Source: Gammaproteobacteria bacterium
Lineage (GTDB): Bacteria > Pseudomonadota > Gammaproteobacteria > Xanthomonadales > Wenzhouxiangellaceae
Assembly: GCA_021772985.1 (NCBI GenBank)
Contig: JAJFKX010000019.1
Location: 62,001-126,000 of the forward strand
DNA: 64,000 nucleotides
Direction of reading: 5' to 3'
The position numbers and the translations under genes were made by a program. The notes below the pieces were generated by a model that worked only from the letters and a program-made list of their open reading frames with translations, made no database searches and was not told the origin of the DNA. Positions 46,284 through 55,900 of the stretch are shown here, one piece after another. Each line of letters begins with the position of its first letter. Position 1 is the stretch's first letter.

Positions 46284-46421
46284 CTAATACAGCGAGCATA
46301 TGCATCAACCGATTCAGAACCATGCCGATAGGATTTAACAGTTCCATACTCAGAAAATAGTGGCACCAATAAACCTGGCTTAATTCGACAATTATTGCTG
46401 GAAAGAATTTATCCCGGATGT

Positions 46422-47309
46422 TCAAATATTTCTGTGAATGCCATCCCAGGTAATTCTTACCCCATTGTTTGCATACTCAATAACTCGCGGCACACCTTCT
46501 ACCGGGTTAACTGTAATATAGTAAGCTCCACCAGCTTCATCACGACCACCCGCAGACACACCCCCGCTGTTATGATCTACCCACTTGGTGGAGACCTCCC
46601 AAACGTCTTGTGTGCCGCCATCTGCTGTAGCAAATTGTTTGCGGTCAGTTACCTGTGCCTCTACCCAATAACTGCTGGAAGAATGAGCGAGCAGCGCGGG
46701 CAATGTCGCGGTATACCCTTGGCGTAATGGCAAAGCTGATAACGCCACGCCCAGAATCTGGCCATCAAACATCGGCATTGCTAAAGCCTGGGGTTCGCCT
46801 TGTTTGGTTTCGCCATTGGCGAAAGTTGTTTGCGATACAAATTGATCACCCGTCAGATCATAAAAAAGCCTGGTAGGGTGTTCGGCAGGTTTGTTTTCAA
46901 ACTCGATTTCCTCATCCAGCACCTGCAGTGTCTGGCGGTCGAGAGTACGTATACCAATAATATTGGTACCATCTCCGGGTGGGTTAATCTGAGTGTGTTT
47001 CCAGTGACCATTTTCAGCCACTTCAAGTCGTTCTTCAAAAATGCTCGGTGTTTTAACCCATTCACCGTCTTGTGGCACACTTTGTGTCCATTTAGCGTGG
47101 TATAGACGTAATCTGGAACTATCAACATCTGCTGAACCCACAGCAACGCTGTAACATTCAAGCTCTTGGTAACAGTTATCTGTTGTATCGGCAGAAACTT
47201 TCAACTGCTGCGGAGTAGTTGATTCTGTGCGTTGTTCCGCGAATACATTTTCACTGATATATACACCAGCTAAAAAGCTTGTCGCGGTAAAAAATATTGC
47301 AGCCTTCAT
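46422..47309 (-). CDS. Exported protein, paralogue of the gene at 59777
   Basis: The 295-residue protein has a signal peptide (MKAAIFFTATSFLAG..., ending VFA). The C-terminal half resembles the protein encoded at 59777-60568: LGVALSALPLRQGYTATLPALL, then VTDRKQFATADGGTQDVWEV. Both look like DUF3108-type beta domains. I start it at ATG 47309 because GGAGAAC precedes it and the signal peptide begins there; the longer frame adds 27 unlikely residues. A 39-bp promoter-like element lies 77 bp upstream, directly after the CadC-like regulator gene. Confidence 0.6.
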   Translation of the reverse strand: MKAAIFFTATSFLAGVYISENVFAEQRTESTTPQQLKVSADTTDNCYQELECYSVAVGSADVDSSRLRLYHAKWTQSVPQDGEWVKTPSIFEERLEVAENGHWKHTQINPPGDGTNIIGIRTLDRQTLQVLDEEIEFENKPAEHPTRLFYDLTGDQFVSQTTFANGETKQGEPQALAMPMFDGQILGVALSALPLRQGYTATLPALLAHSSSSYWVEAQVTDRKQFATADGGTQDVWEVSTKWVDHNSGGVSAGGRDEAGGAYYITVNPVEGVPRVIEYANNGVRITWDGIHRNI

Positions 47310-47385
47310 AAAATATGTTCTCCATAGTGCTGTCATCAGCAATAACTGAATTTCGCACTCAGAGTGGCTTTGGACTGGATATGCA

Positions 47386-47424
47386 GGCAAATTATTCCTG
47401 CTTAAAAAAAGCTAAAAAAGATAT
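47386..47424 (-). repeat. 39-bp promoter-like element, copy A
   Basis: It starts GGCAAATTA and ends AAAAAAGATAT in plus reading. Copies B and C are at 51588-51626 and 52416-52454, with the same length, AT-rich middle and GC ends. It stands between the CadC-like gene and the gene it may control. Confidence 0.6.
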
Positions 47425-47453
47425 TAATTTAATTAATATCAATAAGTTAAGGA

Positions 47454-49295
47454 CTACCGAATGTCAATACGCATATCAATATTTTGGGATTCAGGCTGCG
47501 AGCGGAACTCTTTGAACTTCGGGTCAACAGCATAAAACAACACCCCGGACTCCCCCATTCGTTTTGCTTCCACAAGCAATTTCGAAGCAATTTCATATTC
47601 ACCACAACGGGCTTTGAAGGCAGCCAATTGAACCAATGGGAACTGCCCGTCTTCCGCATACGCCTCTAACTGCTGAGCAGTTTCACAATAGGCTGTGGTC
47701 AAATTGTCGGGTTGGTTATCAAGATTCACCTGCAATAAATGATTACCCTGGCGAGGCTTGAGCGCATTGCTAATTAACCTCAGCATATCCAAGGCTTGTT
47801 GTTGGCGACCAAGATGCTCCAATGCCATCACCAGCGCAAACCGTGACAAGAAATGACCAGGTTCGATTTCAAGCGCCAGGTTACAGGCGCTAACAGCTTC
47901 CTGATAACGATCGGCGGCGCCCAGGTACCAGCATCGGTCAGCATTAACTGACATCGACAATGGATCCAGCCCAACAGCAGTATCAGCCTCACTAGCTGCA
48001 CTTTGCGCATCACCCTGTGCTGCCAGCACTCCGGCCCGCCAGGCATGCGCCAAAGCATTGCCAGGCTCAAGCTCAATGGCGAGATCAAACGCCTGGCGAG
48101 AACGGTTTACATCCCAGTCTCGGTATAAAAAGATAAATCCCCTGACCAGTTCAGTCTGTGCAGTCGGGCCTGCCATCTGACGGACCTGTTCGGTCAAGGA
48201 TAATGCTGTGGCATAGGTACGCGCAGCTGGATATTTATTCCCACCGCTTAACACCGCCAACGCAAGTGCCTTTCCACTTTTCGCATCAATCGACTCAGGG
48301 CTGATTTCCAGCGCTTTATCGAACCAGCTTACACTGCTTTCCAACGAAGCCGGGTCACCAACTTGAAAGTCTCGCCGTGCCTGTATCATGGCATCAAAAT
48401 AACCCGCAGGATATTGCTTATAATTCTGTTCACGTCTTTCTTTTTGCACACCAAATATTGCGCTGGACCAGATAGAAATATCATCAGATAAACCAGCCAT
48501 GCTGACCGCGTCCAATTGATCTACAAGAAATGCTTTTTTGTTCACCTCACGGCTGGTTTCTTGGCCAATAACAATAGCATCAACCAGATAACCCTTGTCA
48601 GCGGCTGAAAGTGTCATAAAAAGCTTGTAATCAAACACTTCACCAGCCCGCCATTCATCAGGGTTTTTCCACAGACTATCGCCGTTGATAGCGGCTAAAC
48701 TCTGGCTGTCATTGCTCATCAATCGTTCAATGGTGCCAAGCCGCAGCGCATATTGTGCAACACCATCAAATGCTGATACTTCAGCTCCATCAACCTGAAC
48801 AGGGGCAACATAAATCTTCACTGGAGAAGCCTGCTGCCGCCCTGACACAGCCAGCCATATTCCTATTGCTGACAAAAGCACCAGACTGACAACTGCGGTA
48901 CCAAATAAAAGTCTGGATCGTTTTTGCCGCAAAAACTTTATTTCAACTTGCGGAATAAACCGGTAACCGCGTTTCGGCAAGGTTTCAATATAGCGGGGGT
49001 TACTGGCGGAATCGCCCAATGCTGTACGGAGCTGATTCATACAAACATTTAAGCCAAGGTCAAACTCCACTCTGGTGCCAGAGTCCCAGATGCTGTCTTG
49101 CAGTGTAGTTCGCGAAACAATATTCGGCGAATTTTCGAGCAACATTTTGAGCAGCCTGGCTGGTTGCAGCCTAAGTTCTATGAGCTCACCGCCCCGGCTA
49201 AGCTCTAAATGTTCTGCATCAAAAGAATAATCCTCAAAAAGGTAGTTGTTACTACTGCCATTTCGAACTTGCTTGGTGGTTTTAATCGTAGCCAT
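47454..49295 (-). CDS. Second CadC-like membrane-bound regulator with TPR region
   Basis: The 613-residue protein has an N-terminal OmpR-type winged helix (about residues 18-115; RLQPARLLKMLLENSPNIVSRTTLQDSIWDSG, LPKRGYRFIP). One transmembrane helix runs from about 128 to 152 (RLLFGTAVVSLVLLSAIGIWLAVSG). A periplasmic domain with TPR-like repeats follows (AHAWRAGVLAAQGDAQSAASEADTAVGLDPLS, 320-600). It has the same design as the regulator at 26529 but not the same sequence. The secreted genes downstream and the 39-bp elements are its likely targets. Confidence 0.8.
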   Translation of the reverse strand: MATIKTTKQVRNGSSNNYLFEDYSFDAEHLELSRGGELIELRLQPARLLKMLLENSPNIVSRTTLQDSIWDSGTRVEFDLGLNVCMNQLRTALGDSASNPRYIETLPKRGYRFIPQVEIKFLRQKRSRLLFGTAVVSLVLLSAIGIWLAVSGRQQASPVKIYVAPVQVDGAEVSAFDGVAQYALRLGTIERLMSNDSQSLAAINGDSLWKNPDEWRAGEVFDYKLFMTLSAADKGYLVDAIVIGQETSREVNKKAFLVDQLDAVSMAGLSDDISIWSSAIFGVQKERREQNYKQYPAGYFDAMIQARRDFQVGDPASLESSVSWFDKALEISPESIDAKSGKALALAVLSGGNKYPAARTYATALSLTEQVRQMAGPTAQTELVRGFIFLYRDWDVNRSRQAFDLAIELEPGNALAHAWRAGVLAAQGDAQSAASEADTAVGLDPLSMSVNADRCWYLGAADRYQEAVSACNLALEIEPGHFLSRFALVMALEHLGRQQQALDMLRLISNALKPRQGNHLLQVNLDNQPDNLTTAYCETAQQLEAYAEDGQFPLVQLAAFKARCGEYEIASKLLVEAKRMGESGVLFYAVDPKFKEFRSQPESQNIDMRIDIR

Positions 49296-49518
49296 ACCAA
49301 TAGTTTAGTATTAGTGGCCGCATAATTACACGGCTGTAAGACAAGCGCATACTGATATAACCATTAAAACCCTCATTTGCTGCTAAAACAGACATATATG
49401 AAGTTAGCGTATTCGTAAAACCACACCTGATTGGCAGGTGAAGTCGATGCCACTGCATGCATATGAATAGATTAAGCCTTAGCCTGGCAAGCCAAGCCCG
49501 TCATAAAAGAACAATGCT

Positions 49519-50124
49519 TTATTCGACAATACGCGTGAACGTATCACCAAACGGCTGTGTCCATTCACCATCACCCTGGCGGATATGTGTTGTGTTTTTC
49601 CAGGTGTTTTCATCAATGACCTCAAACACATCGCGCACATCAGTGACAGCACCATCAGCCCCTTTTGAACGGGCACGGGTCACTCGCCTGTTGGTATCGA
49701 GATCAAATTCCTGGATTCCTCCGAATGCAGTGGATCCAAAGGTAAACACCTGGGTATGGAATAGTTTGTTTTCAAACGGGTCAAATCCGTAGAAACCCTC
49801 AGCATTCAGCAACTCCTTATTTTCGTCTTCGATAACATAAGATAGTCGAAACTTTACTATCGACTTGTTCTGATCGAACCAAGCGTACTCGACTATAAAA
49901 TAGATATTTTTGCCAAGCTGCTCGTTACGTTGGCTATTGGATCGGAACTTACCAATGTATGCATCAAAAATATGAATGTCTTGCGGAGTTGCTTTTTGAA
50001 ATGTCCAATCACTATCAGGGAATGATTGATTCTGTGCAATACATACAGCTGTGAAGGCAAACAGCACGAATGAAAACATTGTGATATATGACAACAGCTT
50101 GTTCTTAAGAATTATGTTTTCCAT
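49519..50124 (-). CDS. Exported DUF1579-like protein
   Basis: The 201-residue protein has a signal peptide ending IAQ. The pattern (IFDAYIGKFRSNSQRNEQLGKNIYFIVEYAWFDQNKSIVKFRLSYVI, GFYGFDPFENKLFHTQVF, ENTWKNTTHIRQGDGEWTQPF) is a ten-stranded lipocalin-like fold of the DUF1579 type. It has the same general layout as the small exported proteins of the 42-46 kb operon. It is a single gene, between the CadC-like gene and an IPTL-CTERM gene. Ligand unknown. Confidence 0.55.
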   Translation of the reverse strand: MENIILKNKLLSYITMFSFVLFAFTAVCIAQNQSFPDSDWTFQKATPQDIHIFDAYIGKFRSNSQRNEQLGKNIYFIVEYAWFDQNKSIVKFRLSYVIEDENKELLNAEGFYGFDPFENKLFHTQVFTFGSTAFGGIQEFDLDTNRRVTRARSKGADGAVTDVRDVFEVIDENTWKNTTHIRQGDGEWTQPFGDTFTRIVE

Positions 50125-50217
50125 TAAAACATTGCAACCTTTGGAGTGTTAAGCTTTAGATATATCAACTGTAAATAGCCTTAGTTTTGAAATGTAGGTA
50201 AAAACCTCACCTGAAAC

Positions 50218-51468
50218 TTAACGCCTTTGATAGACAACAAAACCTATACCACTAAACAACCCCATCATCACCAGCAAACCCCACAGAGATAAAACTGGAA
50301 CCTCAGCTGGCAAGAGCCTTTTTTCCGGATTAGCCAACATTGGGAAAGGTAATGAAAAAGCAGCCAGATTTTGCATATCCAAGCCTTCGATACGCAGCTC
50401 ATACAAACCTGCCGGAATCTGCTCATCGGTTGCATAATCTACCAGTGCCGGGTCAGATTGAGTGGTTGAGATGACAAGTTGTTCCCACTCCCGGTTCCCT
50501 GACGGGTTGAAGTTCTTAAACTGTCGACCGTCGGGGAAGATCACTGTATAGGTAACCGCAGGTGGGAAAACCAACAAATTCAGCGGGTCTGATTCACCAT
50601 TAACAATCTGGTCATCAAATGGCGAAGCCTGATTCAGGCCTTCATTCAGGATATCGGAATCTATAGTCACAAAAGGTGGTAGCTGGTCATTGGGTGTATT
50701 CAGGTCATCTGTATCAAAATCAGTGCCATCCTGATTACCATGATCCAGATCCGCATCCCATAAGGTCAGTTCGTCCACATCATCAGGCACAGAGAAAAAC
50801 AAACTGAAAGTTCCATCGTAATTTGAAACACTGTAGTCCTCAGCAGAAATACCATTACCAGGTTCGAAGTTTGGATATACTACGCTGGCATCCTGCCCAT
50901 TCGAGATTATGCTTGCCAGCGAGAACGGCTCATCGATTTGCAGTAATGCCGAAGACCTGACTTTGAACGCATTCAACAGCGATAAAGTTTCGTCAAGTAA
51001 TTTTATCTCCAGGGTATAACCAAAATTACCATTTGCATTCATAGCATCGGGGTGCGTGTTAATTAGAAAATCAGCCCAGTCATCATCAGGTAACTCCTCC
51101 CCAAATGCTTGAAGAACGGTTGCTCCCATATTGTCTTGATCGGGATCAATAATCACGTTATAAGAAAAATTTGCCTGTTCCCCACCATCCCAGAAGCTGG
51201 CCGGGCCTCCACCAGCATCCCCATCAAACAATCCGATTCTGAAATGCTGGCTTCCAGCAGGAACAATGATTTGGACATTCAGCACACCAGGTGTGAAGGT
51301 TTGCAAAGCATCCCCTTCTCCAATCACTAAAAATCTGCCGTCAACAGAACTGCAACTAGGCAAACAAAATGGCTGCTGAGAAGTTATCTGAGCGTATGCC
51401 AGGTTGACAAACAACTGAAAGCCCAATGGTATAAAAATCAGCTTCTTCATTAATCTAAACATGTTCAA
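50218..51468 (-). CDS. Exported protein with IPTL-CTERM anchor
   Basis: The 416-residue protein has a signal peptide (MKKLIFIPLGFQLF..., ending AYAQ). A large beta-rich region contains many Asp/Asn (DADLDHGNQDGTDFDTDDLNTPNDQLPPF). The C-terminus is VPVLSLWGLLVMMGLFSGIGF followed by YQRR, the P-x-L-S-x-W-G sorting signal plus transmembrane helix of the IPTL-CTERM class. The start may be either M1 or M7. It is preceded by the promoter-like element B. The Asp-rich stretches suggest calcium binding. Confidence 0.65.
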   Translation of the reverse strand: MNMFRLMKKLIFIPLGFQLFVNLAYAQITSQQPFCLPSCSSVDGRFLVIGEGDALQTFTPGVLNVQIIVPAGSQHFRIGLFDGDAGGGPASFWDGGEQANFSYNVIIDPDQDNMGATVLQAFGEELPDDDWADFLINTHPDAMNANGNFGYTLEIKLLDETLSLLNAFKVRSSALLQIDEPFSLASIISNGQDASVVYPNFEPGNGISAEDYSVSNYDGTFSLFFSVPDDVDELTLWDADLDHGNQDGTDFDTDDLNTPNDQLPPFVTIDSDILNEGLNQASPFDDQIVNGESDPLNLLVFPPAVTYTVIFPDGRQFKNFNPSGNREWEQLVISTTQSDPALVDYATDEQIPAGLYELRIEGLDMQNLAAFSLPFPMLANPEKRLLPAEVPVLSLWGLLVMMGLFSGIGFVVYQRR

Positions 51469-51526
51469 TAATTTCCAAAAAATGTCTTGGCAGATGAAAG
51501 CTATGCCACAGGGCCATGGTTAACCT

Positions 51527-51626
51527 CTTGAATCCTTTTTACTGCAGCAATTGAGTAGAGGATTATCCCCATAATGCTCAGCAATGTGGCAAATTAAGCC
51601 TGCTTAAATAAATGTAAAAAAGATAT
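51527..51626 (-). promoter_or_regulatory. Duplicated promoter region, copy B
   Basis: This 100-bp block contains the 39-bp element (51588-51626) and an AT-rich GATTATCCCC segment. It stands 59 bp before the IPTL-CTERM gene. It matches copy C at 52356-52454 over its entire length, with one 1-bp gap. Confidence 0.6.
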
Positions 51627-52134
51627 AAATTGGATAATGGCCGGCAGCAACTGAGCTATATCTGTGAACTTTTGTCGGTGATTTAAGCGTCACCAGTCCA
51701 GCAGTATTGCTTGAAAAATTTACCTGATGAGCCTGTAGGTCTATACCAAAAGGAATATTAAGCTTGGCCTTTTTCCCATAAAACCCATTCTTTCAGAAAG
51801 AAAATCCAGCCGAATGCCTGATCAGTCACCTGATATCGGCGTATCAACTCATTGGCCCACACCGCGCCTGCAATAGCCATCAACAATGCTGAACACTCAA
51901 AAATACCTGCGATCAGCATGCTGGTCATGCGCAAACCCACCAACCAACACTCTTTATGCTTTGTGAAAATCAACAGCCGGCACGTACCGGATTAGTTTTT
52001 ACGCTTTTTGTTCGTATCTGTATAGCTGATTTTCCATATAGCTTGTACATGTACTTATAGTTAATCACTAGATATTTGGCATTTAGGGTCCCATACAACA
52101 ACAAATGTCTATGTTGCATAATTATCTCCATAAA

Positions 52135-52338
52135 TCAGTCTGTTGTTAGTGGCACTACTATCGGGTAAATTCCATTAGCGGGAAAAACAATAAACCGAAT
52201 TCTTTTAACACAAATATGAACAACCGCATTTTCTAAACCTATATCCCCATCAAAAACCTCATAATTGTTACGGCCATCTCCTATAAACCCTTCAGTTGGA
52301 AAACACACTATCTGTTGCTGGTCTATTTCCATAAACAC
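52135..52338 (-). pseudogene. Probable gene remnant behind promoter copy C
   Basis: A 67-codon frame starts at GTG 52338 (or ATG 52332). It reads as beta-type sequence (CFPTEGFIGDGRNNYEVFDGDIG, RFIVFPANGIYPIVVPL) with no signal peptide. It stands 18 bp after promoter copy C, in the place where a secreted-protein gene would be expected. It may be the shortened remains of such a gene, or a real small gene. Confidence 0.35.
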
Positions 52339-52355
52339 ATCTACACCCTGTTCAG

Positions 52356-52454
52356 CTTGAATCTTTTTACTGCAATAATTGAGAAAAAGATTATCCCCAT
52401 GCTTCCCAGTAAGGTGGCAAATTAACCGTGCTTAAATAAATGTAAAAAAAATAT
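52356..52454 (-). promoter_or_regulatory. Duplicated promoter region, copy C
   Basis: The 99-bp match to 51527-51626 includes the 39-bp element at 52416-52454. The order of sub-elements is the same, so this is a segmental copy that has lost its original gene. Confidence 0.6.
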
Positions 52455-52544
52455 AAATTGAACAACAGAGCGCTTGAACCAGAGACTGAAGTGCTGACTT
52501 TGGCTTGTGACTTGGGTATACCTGAGCAGATATCATCCGCTCAA

Positions 52545-52826
52545 TTCTGTAAGGCACCATGCAAAATACCGCCTGGCGGTAGCACCGAACTATCCGATGC
52601 AAACAGGTTTTAGGGGAGACGTCAAACATGGTTGTGCTTTGCTTTCTACAAACGCCAGGTAAGGCAACTTTTCTACTCATTACTATCGATATCATTCGTC
52701 AACCAAAATTGTTCTAAGTCCGTTAACTCATATACCTATCATCTGATACAAGCAGCTATTTATAGCCTGCTATCATTAGACAACTACATTATCCAGAAAT
52801 ATCAGCAAGTATTTGAAACATTATAA
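52545..52826 (+). pseudogene. Decayed copy of the DUF6090-like membrane-protein gene
   Basis: Only the C-terminal half is left. Translation in two frames gives IDIIRQPKLF then, after a frame change, LIQAAIYSLLSLDNYIIQKYQQVFETL. These match IDIIRQPETVL and LIQAALNELLSQEDYLAQNYQQVLKAL of the intact gene at 35134-35784. A less clear match can be traced back to about 52545. It sits beside RHS 2 as the intact gene sits beside RHS 1. Confidence 0.75.
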
Positions 52827-52886
52827 TCAAACAGCTTCAGCAACTGAGATTAGACATCCCGGTCCAAGTTAACCTGGTCATTGATT

Positions 52887-52915
52887 ATCCTTGGCGATTA
52901 ATAATCGCCAAGGAT
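52887..52915. terminator. 14-bp perfect inverted repeat with T-run
   Basis: The arms are 52887-52900 and 52902-52915 around one base, followed on the plus strand by CTTTTTAT. It would end transcription from the plus-strand pseudogene position and also lies 74 bp after the RHS 2 stop. Core sequence is shared with the hairpin at 35855-35905. Confidence 0.65.
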
Positions 52916-52988
52916 GCTTTTTATAAAATGGATGTCTAAGTACTCTATACGATTAGCAAAGAAGTTTACCCATATGTATCTAAAATGG

Positions 52989-55900
52989 TTAAGGTCGGTC
53001 TGGTGGTGATGTAATAGTCTCAATTACTCCGTTTATACCTCTGGATAACGACATTATTGGGTCGATAATAAGACTTTTTACATTACTTTTAAAACCAGCT
53101 GCGCCCGCAGTTACTCCCTCACCCAAAGAAATGGCAAGTTGCTCAACTCCCTCAGCTACTCTAAGCGCCACTGCGCTATTTACCAATGCTTTGTTCTCAA
53201 CAGCCAAAGCTGCATTGGCAACCAACACACCATTCCCAAGATTCGCCTTGGGATTCTCACCTTTTGCCCCCAAAACCAAGGCGCCAGCAGCACCTAAGGC
53301 AGGTGCTCTTGCCATAGTAACAGCATCAATGGCAACTGCTGCATCAAAAATTAGCGTCTGCTCTAAAACGCCGGGTTCACCTAAGAACTCAGTATTTATT
53401 TGCATTTCTCGTGCAACACCATCAGCTTTTTCAAACATGTCTGTAGAAGTGGCTGGTTGTGTGGATGAAGCTGCTAAACGTTGATCAGCATCACCACTAG
53501 CTAAACCCGTAGGATCAACCCTGTTAACCGGGTTATTCGCAGCATAGGTATACAAATTCCAACCATCACGTGCCGGATCAGCCGACATAAAACGCCCCAG
53601 TGTAAAAGCATAAGTCCGGGCTTTGGCATAATCCAGCCGCCTATGGCCATCGCGCTCCAAGCCTGCGAAGCTCTTCCAGCTACCACTCACCGCATCGGCT
53701 TCCTCACCATAGGCAAGATACTTGGCTGCTCCACAAGCTGATACGCCTTCTGAATCTTTAATTGAACAGAAACTTCTGACACTACCCAAATGATCAACAC
53801 CATAATGGGTGGTCGAATCATTTTGTCTTCGGTATAGCTGAAAGCCACGCGGATCATTGACTAGATGTTCCTTAAAAAAGAAGGGGCCATTACGATTCGA
53901 TTGAAAATAACGTGCCAGCAAAACACCGCTTGTTGAACGCAGTTGCAATATGGTGCTGTCAGTGCCATGCATCGTAGCAACCCGATAATTACCTGGCCCA
54001 TACAGGTATTCTTCATGCTCTTCGGGGAAAACCGGGTCGATATACGATGTCTGCATATTGAATGCGTCGAACGTGAACTGCCAGCGCCCACCCACATTGA
54101 CCAGGTTCCCGGCTTGATCATAAGCATTGGGTGGAGATGCCGGGTCGATGGTCCGCAGGCGGTTATTGGTGTCGCCGTTCGCATGACTGGTATTTTCCAG
54201 CATATAGTTCCAGGTGTTGGTACCAGTTGGTGATTGTTTTTGCCGCCAGGTGATGTTATCCATGGCATCATATTGATAACGGTCATTAAAAATCCCCGAA
54301 GCAGTATGCATAGTTGCATCGACCAACCGATTGGCATGATCGTAAAGAAACTCATCCACTCCAATTTGATTAACTATACGAGCAATATTTCCTGATCCGT
54401 CATATTCATAGATGCCGGTGTCAAAATATGTTCCACCACCAACGCTTCCGGATATTCGCCGTGTGCGCGGCAAATTATGAGGGTCCAGATCAAATCGCAG
54501 ATCGGTTTGAGTTTGATCTCCATCTGACCTGATCCGCTGCAACGAGCCATTTGCATGGTACTGAAATTCAGTATCGGGAATACCGGTGCTGAATATATCA
54601 AACAATCCCGCTGTTACCCCATGGGCATTGTGAAACCCCACACCAAACGGTGCGGGGTTTGGTGTGCCAAGCTGAACTGGATAGCTATGACTGGCGAGAC
54701 GCCGATTAGGGGTAAAACCAAATGTTTCCAGGAAACGATATCGACCACCAGCATCCGGTAATTGAATGGTTATATAACGGTGACTGGGAGCGCCCGCACC
54801 GTCCCGATACTGGTATTCTTCTGTGACTGGTGAATCACTCCAGGCACTACCATTAAAGTACCAATTATGCCGGGTAATACTGGTTAGCGAACTTCCCCGG
54901 TAATTGTGTCCATAGTAATCAAAATCACTATCATCCATATTCTCTGATTGATCGACACTGCATCCCGGCTGGTTGCAATAAGTTAATTCTTCAATAGGCA
55001 AACCAGCTATTGGTAAATTCGCTGCTCCGGCCATCCAATCCACGCGAACCTTTCTGCCCACTGAATCGTAGATCACTTTGAGATCATTCTTACCGTCCCG
55101 GATACGTGTAGGCAAGCCATTCACATTAGGCACCAAATTAATAACTGCAAACCCATCAATTCCCAGCTCGGGTAATTGCATCTGAGTTATCCCGCCGCGG
55201 GCATCATAGCTATAGGTTCTGATCTGTTGATCACCACTTCCGCTCCTTTTTTGCCTTATGACGTTACCGTCAGGATCGTAAACAAAATCGGTACGGTACT
55301 CACCATTTTCATCACTTAGTACACGTCCGATACTATCGGATATCTGCTTGGTTGTTACGTCAACATCGCCCAATTCGGTAGCAACCTCCCGAGTCGTTGT
55401 CACCACCCGTTCCCCCCGGTAGACAAAGGTAGTTTGCTTGCCATCCGGAGCTGTCATTATCTCAACCTGTCCTGATGGGTCGTATTTGGTAAAACTGGTG
55501 GCAGGAACGTTGGGCCAATTCACATTGCCAGTTACTACCATTGGGGTGGTTTTTCGTCGGACATTACCGCGCGCATCATAGGTGGTTCTGGTTTCAACAT
55601 TCCTTGAAACACCTCCGACCAGTTTTGCCTCCCACTGCCGCCAAACACGCCCCAGGCTATCTACTTCAACATAATTTTGTTCATCGCCCTTGAATATCGA
55701 CGCCAGTGCACCATGATCATTAGCAACGGCGAACTCATAACCAATGACTGTATCGGCCTCCCGCAGCGACGCATCTGGCTCTATCCGTGTGGGTCGCCTG
55801 AGCACATCATAACTAAAGTCGGTGACCCTGCCACTCGCGTCACGGGTACGTATCGGCAAGCCTGTAAAAGGGTCTATATCGGCATCTACCAGCAGGGTAT

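Larger units (their letters stand above)
51469..52544. other. Gene-poor region with duplicated promoter and gene remnants
   Basis: About 1.1 kb lies here with only short open frames. It holds promoter copies B and C (51527-51626 and 52356-52454, about 83% identical). Copy C is not followed by an intact gene. A 71-codon frame at 51758-51973 (minus) has hydrophobic parts but no recognisable family; I do not call it a gene. Confidence 0.5.

Noticed and set aside
51758-51973. 71-codon minus-strand frame in the gene-poor region
   Set aside because: Short, with no start signal and no family; may be part of a decayed gene but this cannot be shown.
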